The notes under the pieces were generated by a model. That model was not told where the DNA came from. It worked only from the letters and a program-made list of their open reading frames with translations, and ran no database searches. Position numbers and translations under genes: made by a program. Positions 8,117-16,978 of a stretch of 50,306 nucleotides of DNA are shown here, piece after piece. This DNA comes from Clostridia bacterium (GTDB lineage: Bacteria; Bacillota; Clostridia; Oscillospirales; CAG-272), in NCBI GenBank assembly GCA_017454525.1, contig JAFTCT010000104.1, positions 1 to 50,306 of the forward strand, read 5' to 3'. The stretch's first letter is position 1. Each line of letters starts with the position of its first letter.

Positions 8117-8164
8117 AAAACAGGGCGTTCTGACCGGCGAAAGCCGTTCGGAACGTCCTGTTTT
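8117..8164. terminator. Bidirectional terminator between the HAD gene and spoIIE
   Basis: AAAACAGGGCGTTC (8117-8130) pairs with GAACGTCCTGTTTT (8151-8164), with one G-U pair in the rightward RNA. A-runs and T-runs at the stem ends allow use in both directions; the 3' stem abuts the spoIIE stop codon. Confidence 0.7.
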
Positions 8165-10419
8165 CATTCGTTTTCCGCGAGGATGTCGATCACGCAGGCG
8201 GTGCGGTCGTCCTGGCGGCACGCCGAGCGCGCGAGCATCCCGTTTGCCGCGGACCGCGGATCGTTCCCGAGAGTGCCGTCGAGAAGGTCGGTCAGCCAGG
8301 GCGCGCTCTCGATCTCCTCGGAAACGCCGTCGCTCTGCAGGATCACGCGGTCGCCGGGCTTCAGCCGGACGGCGACCTCTTCGACCTGAAGTTCCTTGAC
8401 GGCGCCGGCGGGCACGCCGGGGCGGCGGACGAGGAAGGTGTTGTCGCCGCGCAGGACGAGAGAGGCGCAGGCGCCGCACTTGTAAAAGGACGCCTGTCCC
8501 GAGAAAAGATCGAGGCGGAAGAGATCGACGGTACAGGGACACTCCCGGTTCATGGACAGAAGGAAGGCGTTAAGGAAGCAGACCGCTCCCTCGGGGGAGG
8601 AACCGCAGGAAAGCAGATCCTCAAGGAATTCCGAGGAGGCGTTTGAAACCGAATGCGCTTCCTCGCCGCTGCCGGTGCCGTCGCAGATCAGCGCGTAGAA
8701 ATATCCGTCGTAAGAAAAGGAGCGGCAGACGTCGCCGTTTTCTTTTTCCCCCTCCTTTTTTTCGGTCGCGAAGGCGCAGTCGGCGCGCAGCGCGCGCACC
8801 GCGCGCAGGGTCAGCGTCACGCCCTCCGCGCCGTTCTTCAGCAGCGGGACGCCGAAGCGGACGCCCGCCTCGCCGAAAACGCGTCTGAGAGTCTCGACGG
8901 CGCCGTTGACCGCCGCTTCGTCGATCCCCCCGACGGCGCAGACGATCTGCCGCTTCCCCTTGACCGAAAGGGAGGCGTAGGGAACGCCCAGATCCTCGAG
9001 CGCGCTTCTGAAGCGCGCGCATTCCTTCAAATTGTCCTCCTCCGCTTCGCGCGCGCGGGCGTTCCGGTCGTCAAGCAGCCGGGAGACGCCGTCAAAACAG
9101 TCGGAAAACGTGGGGAGGCGGTCGCTCTCGCGCATCCGGCGAAGCTTTTTGGCGTACGCGCCGTTCACGGTATTGCAGAAGATCTGCCGTTTTGAACAGA
9201 AGGGCAGCTTCACGCCGCCTTCCGCGTCGATCTTTCCGTTCTCTTTCAGTTCTTCAAGCAGGCGCAGCCGGTACTCCTCCTTTTCAAAGCAGCGGGCGGT
9301 ACAGTCGCGGCAGACGTCTGAGACGGAGGCGTCGAGGATGCATTCCAGCGCGTCGGGCGAAGGGCGCGCGAGGGCTTGGGAAAAGGCGCGCGCGTCCTTG
9401 GACAGTTTCTGAATGCGCGCTCCGATCCCGTCGTTTTCCTCTTGCGGCGTTTCTTTGTTTTGCCTGGCGCGCGGGGCGGCGGCGCGGAGGTACCGCGCGA
9501 CCGGCAGACTGAGCATCGCTCCGCCGACAAGGTCGGGCAGAACGTAGAGGAACGCCGAGGAGCCGCGGTCGTAGAACGCCCAGCCGAAGCCGCACAGTAC
9601 GCCGAGCCATGGCGCCAAAGTCCTGCTGTACCGGTAAAAGAGCGCGCTGATCCCGCCGACGAGCGCGAGCATGATCACCGCGTCTCTGCCGCAGGCGGCG
9701 CCGAGGAGCAGACCGAGCGCGCCCATGGACAGCACGTCCACCTTGCCCGCGAGGATCAGCAGGATCGCCGTCGCAAGGAGGACGTCGGGCGAAAAGCCGA
9801 AGAGCGAGAGCGAGGAAGCGCTGTATACGACGCAGAAGAGAAGGGAAGCGAAGGCGGCTTTCTTATAGAGATAACGGACGCCCTGCCCCCGTGACGTTCC
9901 GCAGAAGAGAAAGGCGAACACGCCCGAGGACGAAAGATAAACGAGCAGCGCAAAGAGCGAATGGAGGGTGAAGCGCTCGGCGATACAGCCGTATGCGCCC
10001 GGGATGAATGAGGCGATCACGGCGCCTGAAACGCGCAGTGCGATCTTCTCCCCTTTTTTTATCGCGCTTCGTTTCTTTCCGTTTTTCGGTCTGCTTGTCA
10101 GGCGGATCGCCGCCATCGCGGTATAAAGTGCGATGAACAGGACCGATAAGGGCGCGGGCAGAAAGAGCGCGCCGACGACGCAGCCGCCCCACAGAGCGGG
10201 GAGCGCGCGGTCGCATCCCGCAAGAAGCGCGATCGCGAAGGGATAGGCGCCGAAAAGAAAGGGGCCGCGCGCAAGCAGAAAACCGGTGACGGCGAAGAGC
10301 GCCGCCTCTCCTATTTTTTTATAGTCCCGTTCTCTGAACGGGGCGAGGATACGGTCTGTCAGTTCCCTGAGATACAGCGGAAAACGGCTTTTTTCGCCGC
10401 CGAAACGTCGGTCGTCCAT
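8164..10419 (-). CDS. spoIIE: Stage II sporulation protein E, membrane-bound PP2C phosphatase
   Basis: SpoIIE dephosphorylates SpoIIAA-P at the polar septum, which frees sigma-F in the forespore. 751 residues, slightly shorter than the Bacillus protein (about 820). Residues about 40-310 are a block of roughly ten hydrophobic segments (for example AALFAVTGFLLARGPFLFGAY). A central region of about 230 residues follows, containing Cys pairs (DVCRDCTARCF). The C-terminal PP2C domain has the metal-binding signatures ICDGTGSGEEA (about 577-587) and LQSDGVSEEI (about 696-705). Its partners spoIIAA, spoIIAB and sigF lie in this window at 32564-34080. The start ATG at 10419 follows GGAAGGAAGCGC. The promoter-like elements upstream show the wide spacing known for Spo0A-driven spoIIE. 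Confidence 0.93.
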   Translation of the reverse strand: MDDRRFGGEKSRFPLYLRELTDRILAPFRERDYKKIGEAALFAVTGFLLARGPFLFGAYPFAIALLAGCDRALPALWGGCVVGALFLPAPLSVLFIALYTAMAAIRLTSRPKNGKKRSAIKKGEKIALRVSGAVIASFIPGAYGCIAERFTLHSLFALLVYLSSSGVFAFLFCGTSRGQGVRYLYKKAAFASLLFCVVYSASSLSLFGFSPDVLLATAILLILAGKVDVLSMGALGLLLGAACGRDAVIMLALVGGISALFYRYSRTLAPWLGVLCGFGWAFYDRGSSAFLYVLPDLVGGAMLSLPVARYLRAAAPRARQNKETPQEENDGIGARIQKLSKDARAFSQALARPSPDALECILDASVSDVCRDCTARCFEKEEYRLRLLEELKENGKIDAEGGVKLPFCSKRQIFCNTVNGAYAKKLRRMRESDRLPTFSDCFDGVSRLLDDRNARAREAEEDNLKECARFRSALEDLGVPYASLSVKGKRQIVCAVGGIDEAAVNGAVETLRRVFGEAGVRFGVPLLKNGAEGVTLTLRAVRALRADCAFATEKKEGEKENGDVCRSFSYDGYFYALICDGTGSGEEAHSVSNASSEFLEDLLSCGSSPEGAVCFLNAFLLSMNRECPCTVDLFRLDLFSGQASFYKCGACASLVLRGDNTFLVRRPGVPAGAVKELQVEEVAVRLKPGDRVILQSDGVSEEIESAPWLTDLLDGTLGNDPRSAANGMLARSACRQDDRTACVIDILAENE

Positions 10420-10452
10420 GTTTTTGCGCTTCCTTCCTTTTTGCTTTTTATC

Positions 10453-10486
10453 ATTATAGCAAAAAAGACCGCGCGCTTTTTGTCAA
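10453..10486 (-). promoter_or_regulatory. Putative Spo0A-dependent spoIIE promoter, 22-bp spacer
   Basis: On the minus strand TTGACA (10481-10486) is separated by 22 bp from TATAAT (10453-10458). Bacillus spoIIE and spoIIG promoters are known for 21-22 bp spacing and need Spo0A-P. The plus strand reads TGTCAAA over the -35, one base from the 0A box TGTCGAA. The -35 lies in the loop of the preceding terminator, so it may instead be fortuitous. Confidence 0.5.
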
Positions 10487-10496
10487 AAGCGCGCGG
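10461..10496 (-). terminator. Terminator downstream of the C1A-like lipoprotein
   Basis: On the minus strand CCGCGCGCTTTT (10485-10496) pairs perfectly with AAAAGCGCGCGG (10469-10480) over a 4-nt loop, then TCTTTTTT. It ends the leftward unit that starts at 13216 and insulates spoIIE. Confidence 0.8.
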
Positions 10497-10542
10497 CAGG
10501 AAACAGAATGCGGTTATTTTGTTTTTGCGGTCACCCGCCGGC

Positions 10543-13116
10543 TCATCCGACGGTGTAGATGATGGTGTTCGCGGTATGGAGCGTCTTGGAAACGCCGTCC
10601 GCGTCGACCGTCACGTGCTGGAAGGCGATAAGGTAATCGCCTGCTTCGGTGATGGCGGGCAGGGTAACGGAATACGCTTTGTTCTCGGGCGTGACCGTCT
10701 GGGTGACGATCGGCTCTTTGGCGCCCAGTTTGGTGACGGTGACTGTGATCTCGGTGATCTTCTTGGTCGTCAGCGTCCCGCTGACCGCGATGCCGTCCGC
10801 GGTCGCTTCCGCCTTGGCGGTGATCGGGTTCACTTCGGTGAATTCGGGAACGATGTTCCACTTCATCGCGTCGGTGAGCTCGCTGCCGACTTCCTTGATG
10901 ACGATCTTGTCCTCGTCATTGACGGCGAGAGCGAAGTATTTGCCTTCGGGACTTCTGAGGTAGAAGGAAACGGTGCCGTCCTCGTTGTAGGAGATGCCCC
11001 AGAACTGAGTGGCGAAGCAGGAGCCGGGATTGTCGATCGAGCCCGCGCTCTCGGCGTTGAACTGCGCGGTGTTGCCGTCGTTGAACTGTCCCTTGGTGAC
11101 GTCGAGCACCTTGGTGTACTTGTCGGTGCTTTCCTTGAGCCAGAGTTTATATCTGTCAAGCGCCGTGGAGTAGGTGATGTAGAATTTGTACGCTTCCTTG
11201 GACTTGTTCGTGTCGCCGGTCTTGAGCAGCATTCCGCGGTCGTTGATCATGAATTTGCCGGTCTTGACGTTCGTGAAGGTGTAGAAGGTCCCGATGATGA
11301 CGTCCTTCGCTGCCGTTTTGCCGAAGTTGAAGGAGTACCAGACCTCGCTCTCGGCGACCGATTCGCCCTTGGGCATCGTGAAGGTGCGGACGACCTCGCC
11401 GTTGCTGTTCTTGATCACGATGCTCTTGACGGTCACGGGGTTCTTCAGGTCTCTCGAGACGACTCTGACCGTGTAGTCGAAGTCTTCGTAGCTCGTTCCC
11501 TCGGGCAGTCCGGTGAGCAGTCTCTCAAACGAAATGGTGTAGTAACCGTCGACCGCTTTGCCGTTTTTGGTGCCGGTCGGGTTGAAGAACTCGTAGTTTG
11601 AGGCCTTATCGACGGTCTTGTCGTTGTTCTTGCTGTTCAGACCGTAGGTCGCAAAACCGTTCCAGTGGACGTGATAGGTCTGATACGCCTCGATCCTCGA
11701 GGTCCTGCCGAAGGCGTCGGTTTTGGTCATTTCGATCGAGAAGGCGCCGCGGTTCGCGGTTTCGAGTTCGACTTCCGCGTAGAGCTGAGGTTTCTGGTCG
11801 GTGATGTCGCGGTCCCAGTAGATGAACGAGAAGACGTCGAATACCACGCCTCTCTTATCCTTTTCGGGATCGTCCAGAACGAAGGCGCTTTCGCCCTCTT
11901 CATTCTTCTGCGGGTTGAAGGTGTTGAGGGAGTCGTACATGACCCACGCGAAGCCGTCTTTTCCCCACTTCTTGTTGCCTGCGTTGCAGACGAGGAAGGC
12001 GCCGGTGGTGGTCACGCCGTGGCTCTCGAAGGAGATCTCGTCGTCGTAGCCGACGATGCAGACCTGATACGCCGTTTTGGTGTAGCTGTCGGAAAGCTCG
12101 AGCGCGAACGCGATGACGGTGTCGCCCGCTTTGCCGTCGCTGCCGGTATCGGCGGGCAGGGTCTCTTCCTGCCAGCCCTGGATGATGCCCTGGGCGACGA
12201 CGACGTTGCCGGTAACGATCGCGTCCTTGATCTTCTTCAGCAGTTTCTGTCCGTTTTCGCTTTCGGTGATCTCGATGCCGCCGGTCTTGGGATCATAATA
12301 ACCGGTGGTGACGACGGTGTTGTCGCGGTTGCTGGTGTTGATGTATTCGTACTGGATCAGTCTGTATTTGAGGGCTTCCTCGCCGATGCCCTTATCGACC
12401 TTCCAGCCGGTGGTCTGCGTCTGGTAGACGTTGTTCTTCTTGACGACGGGGATCTTCAGAGCGCTTCTTGCGTAGTCGTCCTTCGCGATCGTCAGACAGC
12501 CGTTATCCCTTAAGATATCGTAAGTCGCCTGTAAACTGCGCGCGTACTGCCCCGTGTATTTCGCGGAGAAGCAGGAGGAAAAGTCTGTCGCGGGCTTCCA
12601 TACGAGAGAAGGATCCTTGTTGGTCGCATAGCGCGCGACGGCGTTGGTGTACTGCATATAGGTCACGGCGTCGGAGGCGGGATTGATGATGTCCTTGCCG
12701 TTGTCGATGTCGTCCGCGTAGTTGTCGCTCGAGCGTTCGGTCGGAGCGGGGAGGAAGTCGCCGACGAGCGAAGCGTGCGTGGGCAGTTCTTCCGCTTCGG
12801 TGTGTTCCGTCTTGACGTACGGACGTTTGACGCTGCCGAAGAATTCGGGAACGTCGGTGTACGGACCGGGCGCTTCGGTTTCTTTTTCCGTCGGCGTGGT
12901 CGGCGCGACCGTGGGATCGGGCGTGTCGGTCGTGGGCGCGGCGGTCTCTTTGGTCGAAGGATCGTTCGACGGCGTCGGCTGTGCGGCGGTCGTCGTTTCG
13001 GCGCCTTTGCTCGGCGTGGGCGTCGGCGTCGGCGTGCTGTTTCCGCTGCAGGCGGTGAGCAGGATCGCGCTGCCGATCATGATCGCCGTCAGAACGAGTG
13101 CAAGGATTCTTTTCAT
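10543..13116 (-). CDS. Lipoprotein of the C1A-peptidase paralogue family with lost catalytic residues (pseudoenzyme)
   Basis: 857 residues. Residues 1-23 are a lipoprotein signal (lipobox LTAC, Cys23), followed by a Thr/Pro-rich stalk to about 90. The C1A-like fold is recognisable from ASDAVTYMQYTNAVARY, QVCIVGYDDE and FAWVMYDSLN. Aligned with the four paralogues in this window, the oxyanion Gln is Gly140, the catalytic Cys is Pro146 (INPASD for xGxCAS/CSS) and the His is Tyr350 (TAYQVCIVGYDD for GGHQVSIVGYDD). Only Asn378 remains, and its NSWG motif is NAGNKKWG. Downstream it keeps the shared beta-rich module (YWDRDI), a beta-trefoil/ricin-like stretch (about 620-760) and an Ig-like end. The frame is long and intact with its own promoter and terminator, so it looks maintained, perhaps as a binding protein or regulator. 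The ATG follows AGGGGGTACCACA. Confidence 0.82.
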   Translation of the reverse strand: MKRILALVLTAIMIGSAILLTACSGNSTPTPTPTPSKGAETTTAAQPTPSNDPSTKETAAPTTDTPDPTVAPTTPTEKETEAPGPYTDVPEFFGSVKRPYVKTEHTEAEELPTHASLVGDFLPAPTERSSDNYADDIDNGKDIINPASDAVTYMQYTNAVARYATNKDPSLVWKPATDFSSCFSAKYTGQYARSLQATYDILRDNGCLTIAKDDYARSALKIPVVKKNNVYQTQTTGWKVDKGIGEEALKYRLIQYEYINTSNRDNTVVTTGYYDPKTGGIEITESENGQKLLKKIKDAIVTGNVVVAQGIIQGWQEETLPADTGSDGKAGDTVIAFALELSDSYTKTAYQVCIVGYDDEISFESHGVTTTGAFLVCNAGNKKWGKDGFAWVMYDSLNTFNPQKNEEGESAFVLDDPEKDKRGVVFDVFSFIYWDRDITDQKPQLYAEVELETANRGAFSIEMTKTDAFGRTSRIEAYQTYHVHWNGFATYGLNSKNNDKTVDKASNYEFFNPTGTKNGKAVDGYYTISFERLLTGLPEGTSYEDFDYTVRVVSRDLKNPVTVKSIVIKNSNGEVVRTFTMPKGESVAESEVWYSFNFGKTAAKDVIIGTFYTFTNVKTGKFMINDRGMLLKTGDTNKSKEAYKFYITYSTALDRYKLWLKESTDKYTKVLDVTKGQFNDGNTAQFNAESAGSIDNPGSCFATQFWGISYNEDGTVSFYLRSPEGKYFALAVNDEDKIVIKEVGSELTDAMKWNIVPEFTEVNPITAKAEATADGIAVSGTLTTKKITEITVTVTKLGAKEPIVTQTVTPENKAYSVTLPAITEAGDYLIAFQHVTVDADGVSKTLHTANTIIYTVG

Positions 13117-13155
13117 TGTGGTACCCCCTGTGTTTATTCTTTTTTCCCATGCGAC

Positions 13156-13171
13156 GGGATGATATTATCCC
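13156..13171. promoter_or_regulatory. Possible operator in the leader of the C1A-like lipoprotein
   Basis: GGGATGATATTATCCC is a 16-bp near-palindrome (two mismatched central positions) about 20 bp downstream of the -10 and 40 bp before the start codon. It could be an operator or a small leader hairpin. Support is weak. Confidence 0.25.
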
Positions 13172-13187
13172 ATTAAGGGCTGATAAC

Positions 13188-13216
13188 AGTATAGAGCAAA
13201 ATTCCGCAAAAGTCAA
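13188..13216 (-). promoter_or_regulatory. Sigma-A promoter for the C1A-like lipoprotein
   Basis: On the minus strand TTGACT (13211-13216), 17-bp spacer, TATACT (13188-13193). The -35 lies in the loop of the terminator of the preceding operon. Confidence 0.75.
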
Positions 13217-13233
13217 GACCTTTGCGGAATTTT
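13198..13233 (-). terminator. Terminator of the C1A-murI operon
   Basis: AAAATTCCGCAAA and TTTGCGGAATTTT form a perfect 13-bp inverted repeat with a 10-nt loop, 43 bp past the murI stop. A/T tracts at both ends allow either direction. It overlaps the next promoter. Confidence 0.7.
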
Positions 13234-13276
13234 CATGGAAAGGCGTCGATTTTTATCCCTTTTTTCGCGCGCGTTT

Positions 13277-14068
13277 TCAAAGCGGGGTTTCAAGGAAGCG
13301 CTCCATACGGAGCATCACGTCGGGATCCGTCGAACTGCTCTCCAGCACGGTCCGCCCGCGCTTTTCTTTGTCGGGAGAAATGAGGGAGCACTCCTCCAGA
13401 CGGTGTTTCAGCTGCCGCGCCGTGCCTTCCGCGCCGTCGTAGAAATCCACGGTGCCGCCGAAGATCCGGCTGATCACCGGACGGGCGAAAGGGAAGTGCG
13501 TACAGCCCAGCACGATACAGTCGGGCGCCGCCGACGGGGCAACGAGCCAGGGCGCGAGGATCTCGCGCAGGCGCCGCTCGGTCTTTTCTTCCGGCAGACC
13601 CTCCTCGACGAGCCTGACAAGATCGGGGCAGGGCAGCAGATCGAAATCCGCCTCGTCTGAAAGCGACTGCATCAGCGCTCTGAATTTCTCGAGATGCAGC
13701 GTCATTTCGGTCGCCATGATCAGCACGTGCGGACGGGGCGCGGAGAGCGCCGCGGGCTTGATCGCCGGCTCCATGCCGATCACCGGCACGTCGGGAAAGC
13801 GCGCGCGCAGCGTTTCCGCCGCCGCGGCGGTCGCGGTGTTGCAGGCGATGACCAGCGCCTTGGCGCCGCGCGCGAGAAGATGATCGGCGATCGCGTTCGC
13901 ACGCGCCGTCACCTCTTCGCGCGTTTTGCCGCCGTAAGGCGCGTAGGCGTTGTCGCCGTAGTAGAGGAAATCCTCGTGCGGGAGGAGCGCGCGCAGACGG
14001 ATGAGGACGCTGATCCCGCCGCAGCCGGAATCGAATACGCCGACCGGGTTCTCACATCTGCCGTTCAC
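13277..14068 (-). CDS. murI: Glutamate racemase
   Basis: Interconverts L- and D-glutamate for peptidoglycan stem peptides; cytoplasmic, PLP-independent, with two catalytic cysteines. 263 residues from a GTG at 14068 that follows AAAGGAGCGTGACACG; the open frame continues 39 codons upstream without a better start and overlaps the preceding gene. GVFDSGCGG gives the family Asp13-Ser14, Cys76 lies in IACNTATAA and Cys189 in VLGCTHFP; YYGDNAYAPYG is also conserved. The gene begins 37 bp after the stop of a C1A lipoprotein with no terminator between, so a wall-synthesis gene appears to close the peptidase operon. It might also have a promoter inside the upstream gene. Confidence 0.93.
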   Translation of the reverse strand: MNGRCENPVGVFDSGCGGISVLIRLRALLPHEDFLYYGDNAYAPYGGKTREEVTARANAIADHLLARGAKALVIACNTATAAAAETLRARFPDVPVIGMEPAIKPAALSAPRPHVLIMATEMTLHLEKFRALMQSLSDEADFDLLPCPDLVRLVEEGLPEEKTERRLREILAPWLVAPSAAPDCIVLGCTHFPFARPVISRIFGGTVDFYDGAEGTARQLKHRLEECSLISPDKEKRGRTVLESSSTDPDVMLRMERFLETPL

Positions 14069-14105
14069 CGTGTCACGCTCCTTTCCTTTTTTCCTTTTCT
14101 TTCGG

Positions 14106-16934
14106 TCACATGACGGTGCACACCGTCTGCGTTCCGTAGGGTTTTCCGTCCAGCTCGCTCGTGAAAATGTAGATGCCCGACGCAAGCTTCAGATCAACGA
14201 CGGCGCTCCCGTTTTCGGGCGTGACGGTCACGGTCTTTTCCACGGTGCCGTCGTTTTTGCGCACCGTCAGGGCGATCTCGCCGCCCGTGTATTTGTCGGG
14301 CGTGCGGACGGTGACGTGCGCGCCGTTTTCATCCTGACTGACCGAGGTGCTCAGGCGCACCGGGGTCACCGCTTCGAGGATCCAGCGGTCCTCGTCTGAG
14401 CCGTTGTCCTTGTGCAGGGTAAAATTGTTCTTGTCCGAGCCGAAGACCAGCGTCGGATCGCCGTGCGAGCGGACGGTAAAGGTGCCGTCCCCGTTGACCG
14501 TCAGATCGAACGCCTGGAAAGCGCGCTCGCCGGGTTTGTTGAGCTGCGTCTTCACACCGTCCTTCAGGTCGGTGCCGTTGATATCGAGAACGTACTTGTC
14601 TCTGAAGTCCCAGAAGCGGAAAACGCCTTCCGTCTTGTCGTATTTGATCGTGAAGACGCCCATTTCGTTTTCGTTGACCTTGCCGGAGTCGTACGCAAAG
14701 GTCATTTTGTTCTTGGCGAGCGTCAGAAGTTTGCCGGTGCCGGCGTTGCGCAGGCGGAAGGTGCCGGTGCCCACGTAACTTTCGGTCTCTCCGCCGAGGT
14801 CGAAAACGTATCTGTAGGAGGCGTTGTCGACCAGCTCCTCCGTCATGCCGGTCACGACGCTGCTGAGAACGTTTCCGCTCTCGTCCAGCAGCTTCAGACT
14901 CTTGAGCACCGCGCCGGTGCCGCGCACCGTCACGCCCCACTTGAAGTCCTCGGGGTCGGTGCTGAACTGCGAGAGCAGCGGTTCATAGCTGCAGGCGAAG
15001 AAGCCGGTCTCGGGCACGGTCGGATTGCTCTTGCCCGAGAAGGACAGGCGTTCGCCCTCTTCCAGACTGAGCCCCGGAAGGATCTCCTCCTTGGTGCGCA
15101 TGACGGAGAACGCGGGTTCGTAACTGTCCTGCAGGCCGTTTTTGTCGGTGCGCGTCAGCGTAATGGAGAGGGGCTGGCGGTCGGTCATCGAGACCTCCGC
15201 TTCAACGATCAGTTTCGGAAGTCCCACGGCGATATCCTTATCCCAGTAGGTCCAGCTGAAGCGGTAGATCGTGCCGGTGCGCTCATAACTGCCGCCGTAT
15301 TTGATCGCCGTGGCGATCATGCCGGAGAAGGAGCCGTCCTCGTTTTTGTCGTAGGTCCCGTCAACGTAGAAGAGCGCTCTGTCGGTTTCCGCGGGAAGGG
15401 GACCGACGGAAAACTGGGTGCCGTCGGCGGAGGCGTCGAGATTGAGGAACAGATCCTCCGCGCCCTCCTTCATGATCAGCACCTTGCCGGCGCGCGTATC
15501 CGCGGGCTTGGGATCCCCGTCGGTGGGCACCGGTTCGGGCAGGACCTTCTCTGCGGGGATGAGCGCGACTCTGAATAGCGGATCGGGCTCGTCTGTCAGC
15601 ACTCTTTTGCCGTCGGCAAAGGAGAAGTATTTCGTGCCGCTCTGCAGGTAGTAAAGGGGATAGGTCTCTTCCTTATAGGTCGTTTCGCCCGCGGGGATGA
15701 AGCGGACGGAGATGTCGTTCTTCAGGGCGCTGAGCGGATTGATCAGCCTGCCGTCCCCGAGCGAGAGCGCGTAGGAGCCGGAATAGAACTGCGGAACGTT
15801 GAACAGTCCGTGTTCGGACACCTTGTTGAAGGCGTCGTACATCATAAAGACGTTGCCGTCGTTGCACCATCTGCCCCAGGAATTGCGGATGAGGAAGGCG
15901 CCCTTCATCGTCACGCCGTCGACCGTCACGGTGATGTCGTCGTCGTAGCCGATGACCGTCACGCAGTGGTTCCCGCTGTCGTCGCCGTCATAGGGTTCCT
16001 CCCTTATGACCTTGAAGCCGTTCCAGATCACGCTGTCGCCCGCTTTGGCGAGCGTTCCGGCGCCCTTTTTGGTAATGGTGGTATATCTCCAGTAGGAGGA
16101 CCAGCCGCTGAGCACGACGGCGTTTCCGCGCACGAGCGCGTCCTTGGTCTTGTCGATCAGTCCCCTGCCGTAGTCGTTAGTCGTCAGCTGTCCCTGATTG
16201 GTCGCGATGAACTCGTTCTCCTCGTAGCCGGTGAGACGGAAGTTCAGCGCGTCGATCATATTGCCTTCCTTGACGTCCCAGCTGCGGGATTTCGGATCGC
16301 GCACGTCGGAGGGACCCCAGTAGTCGCCCGAGGCGACGTTCTTTTTGGTCACGCAGACGCTCATCGGCAGACAGCCGTTGTCCATGAGGACGCGGTAGGC
16401 GTAGGAGGTGCCGGCGCCCGCGAAATTATAGGTGTATTTGGGCGAGAACTGGCATTTCGGGTCCTTGGAAGGATCCCAGTTGCTCTCGGGATAGTAATGA
16501 TTCATGTACTGCGAAACGGCGACGGTGAACTGCATATAGGTCACCGCTTCCGAAGAGCAGCTGCCGATCGAGCCCTGATCGTCGGGCTTGGGGACGTGCT
16601 TGGTCCCGAGAAGCGAGAACGAGGCGGGAAAACCGACGTCCGGCGTTTCGGTCGGCGTGGGCGTCGGTTCGGGCGTGGGGGTCGGCGTCGGCGTTTCGGT
16701 CGGCGTCGGCGTCTCTGTCGGCGTCGGCGTGCCTGTCGGGACCGGCGTTTCGGTCGGGGCAGACGTTTCGGTCGGCGTCGGCGTTTCTGTCGGCGCGGCG
16801 GTCGGGGTCGTTTCGGCGGACGCCGTTTCTGTCGGCGTCGGCGCGTCGGTCGGAACGTTCACGGTGCCGGCGCAGGATGCGAGCAGCGGCAGCGTGAGGA
16901 TCAGAGCGACGAAAAGGGCGATGATCTTTTTCAA
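14106..16934 (-). CDS. C1A cysteine peptidase lipoprotein with Thr/Pro stalk and beta-trefoil domain
   Basis: 942 residues, predicted lipid-anchored on the outer cell surface. The start is TTG at 16934, eight bases after a perfect GGAGG. The lipoprotein signal ends LLASC (Cys21). Residues about 29-99 are a PTPTET-type stalk. The C1A domain (about 103-370) is intact: Gln120 and Cys126 in DQGSIGSCSS, His323 in GNHCVTVIGYDD, Asn351 in RNSWG. A long insert (about 390-520) precedes the shared YWDKDI module (about 560-700). A beta-trefoil/ricin-like region (about 715-850) and an Ig-like end close the protein. Its closest relative here is the next gene upstream, 44 bp away, with the same order of domains; a tandem duplication is likely. 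Natural substrate unknown; a sugar-binding trefoil would suit glycoproteins. Confidence 0.85.
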   Translation of the reverse strand: MKKIIALFVALILTLPLLASCAGTVNVPTDAPTPTETASAETTPTAAPTETPTPTETSAPTETPVPTGTPTPTETPTPTETPTPTPTPEPTPTPTETPDVGFPASFSLLGTKHVPKPDDQGSIGSCSSEAVTYMQFTVAVSQYMNHYYPESNWDPSKDPKCQFSPKYTYNFAGAGTSYAYRVLMDNGCLPMSVCVTKKNVASGDYWGPSDVRDPKSRSWDVKEGNMIDALNFRLTGYEENEFIATNQGQLTTNDYGRGLIDKTKDALVRGNAVVLSGWSSYWRYTTITKKGAGTLAKAGDSVIWNGFKVIREEPYDGDDSGNHCVTVIGYDDDITVTVDGVTMKGAFLIRNSWGRWCNDGNVFMMYDAFNKVSEHGLFNVPQFYSGSYALSLGDGRLINPLSALKNDISVRFIPAGETTYKEETYPLYYLQSGTKYFSFADGKRVLTDEPDPLFRVALIPAEKVLPEPVPTDGDPKPADTRAGKVLIMKEGAEDLFLNLDASADGTQFSVGPLPAETDRALFYVDGTYDKNEDGSFSGMIATAIKYGGSYERTGTIYRFSWTYWDKDIAVGLPKLIVEAEVSMTDRQPLSITLTRTDKNGLQDSYEPAFSVMRTKEEILPGLSLEEGERLSFSGKSNPTVPETGFFACSYEPLLSQFSTDPEDFKWGVTVRGTGAVLKSLKLLDESGNVLSSVVTGMTEELVDNASYRYVFDLGGETESYVGTGTFRLRNAGTGKLLTLAKNKMTFAYDSGKVNENEMGVFTIKYDKTEGVFRFWDFRDKYVLDINGTDLKDGVKTQLNKPGERAFQAFDLTVNGDGTFTVRSHGDPTLVFGSDKNNFTLHKDNGSDEDRWILEAVTPVRLSTSVSQDENGAHVTVRTPDKYTGGEIALTVRKNDGTVEKTVTVTPENGSAVVDLKLASGIYIFTSELDGKPYGTQTVCTVM
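16635..16850 (-). repeat. Low-complexity coding repeat (Thr/Pro stalk)
   Basis: Short units, seen on the plus strand as GTCGGCGTC/GTTTCG, repeat for about 215 bp and encode alternating PTPTET units between the lipid anchor and the C1A domain. Such arrays can change length by slippage. The reading frame is open throughout. Confidence 0.75.
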
Positions 16935-16978
16935 AATAATGTCCTCCGGAAACAGGTATTTCGTGCGTGTGCGGCGTT

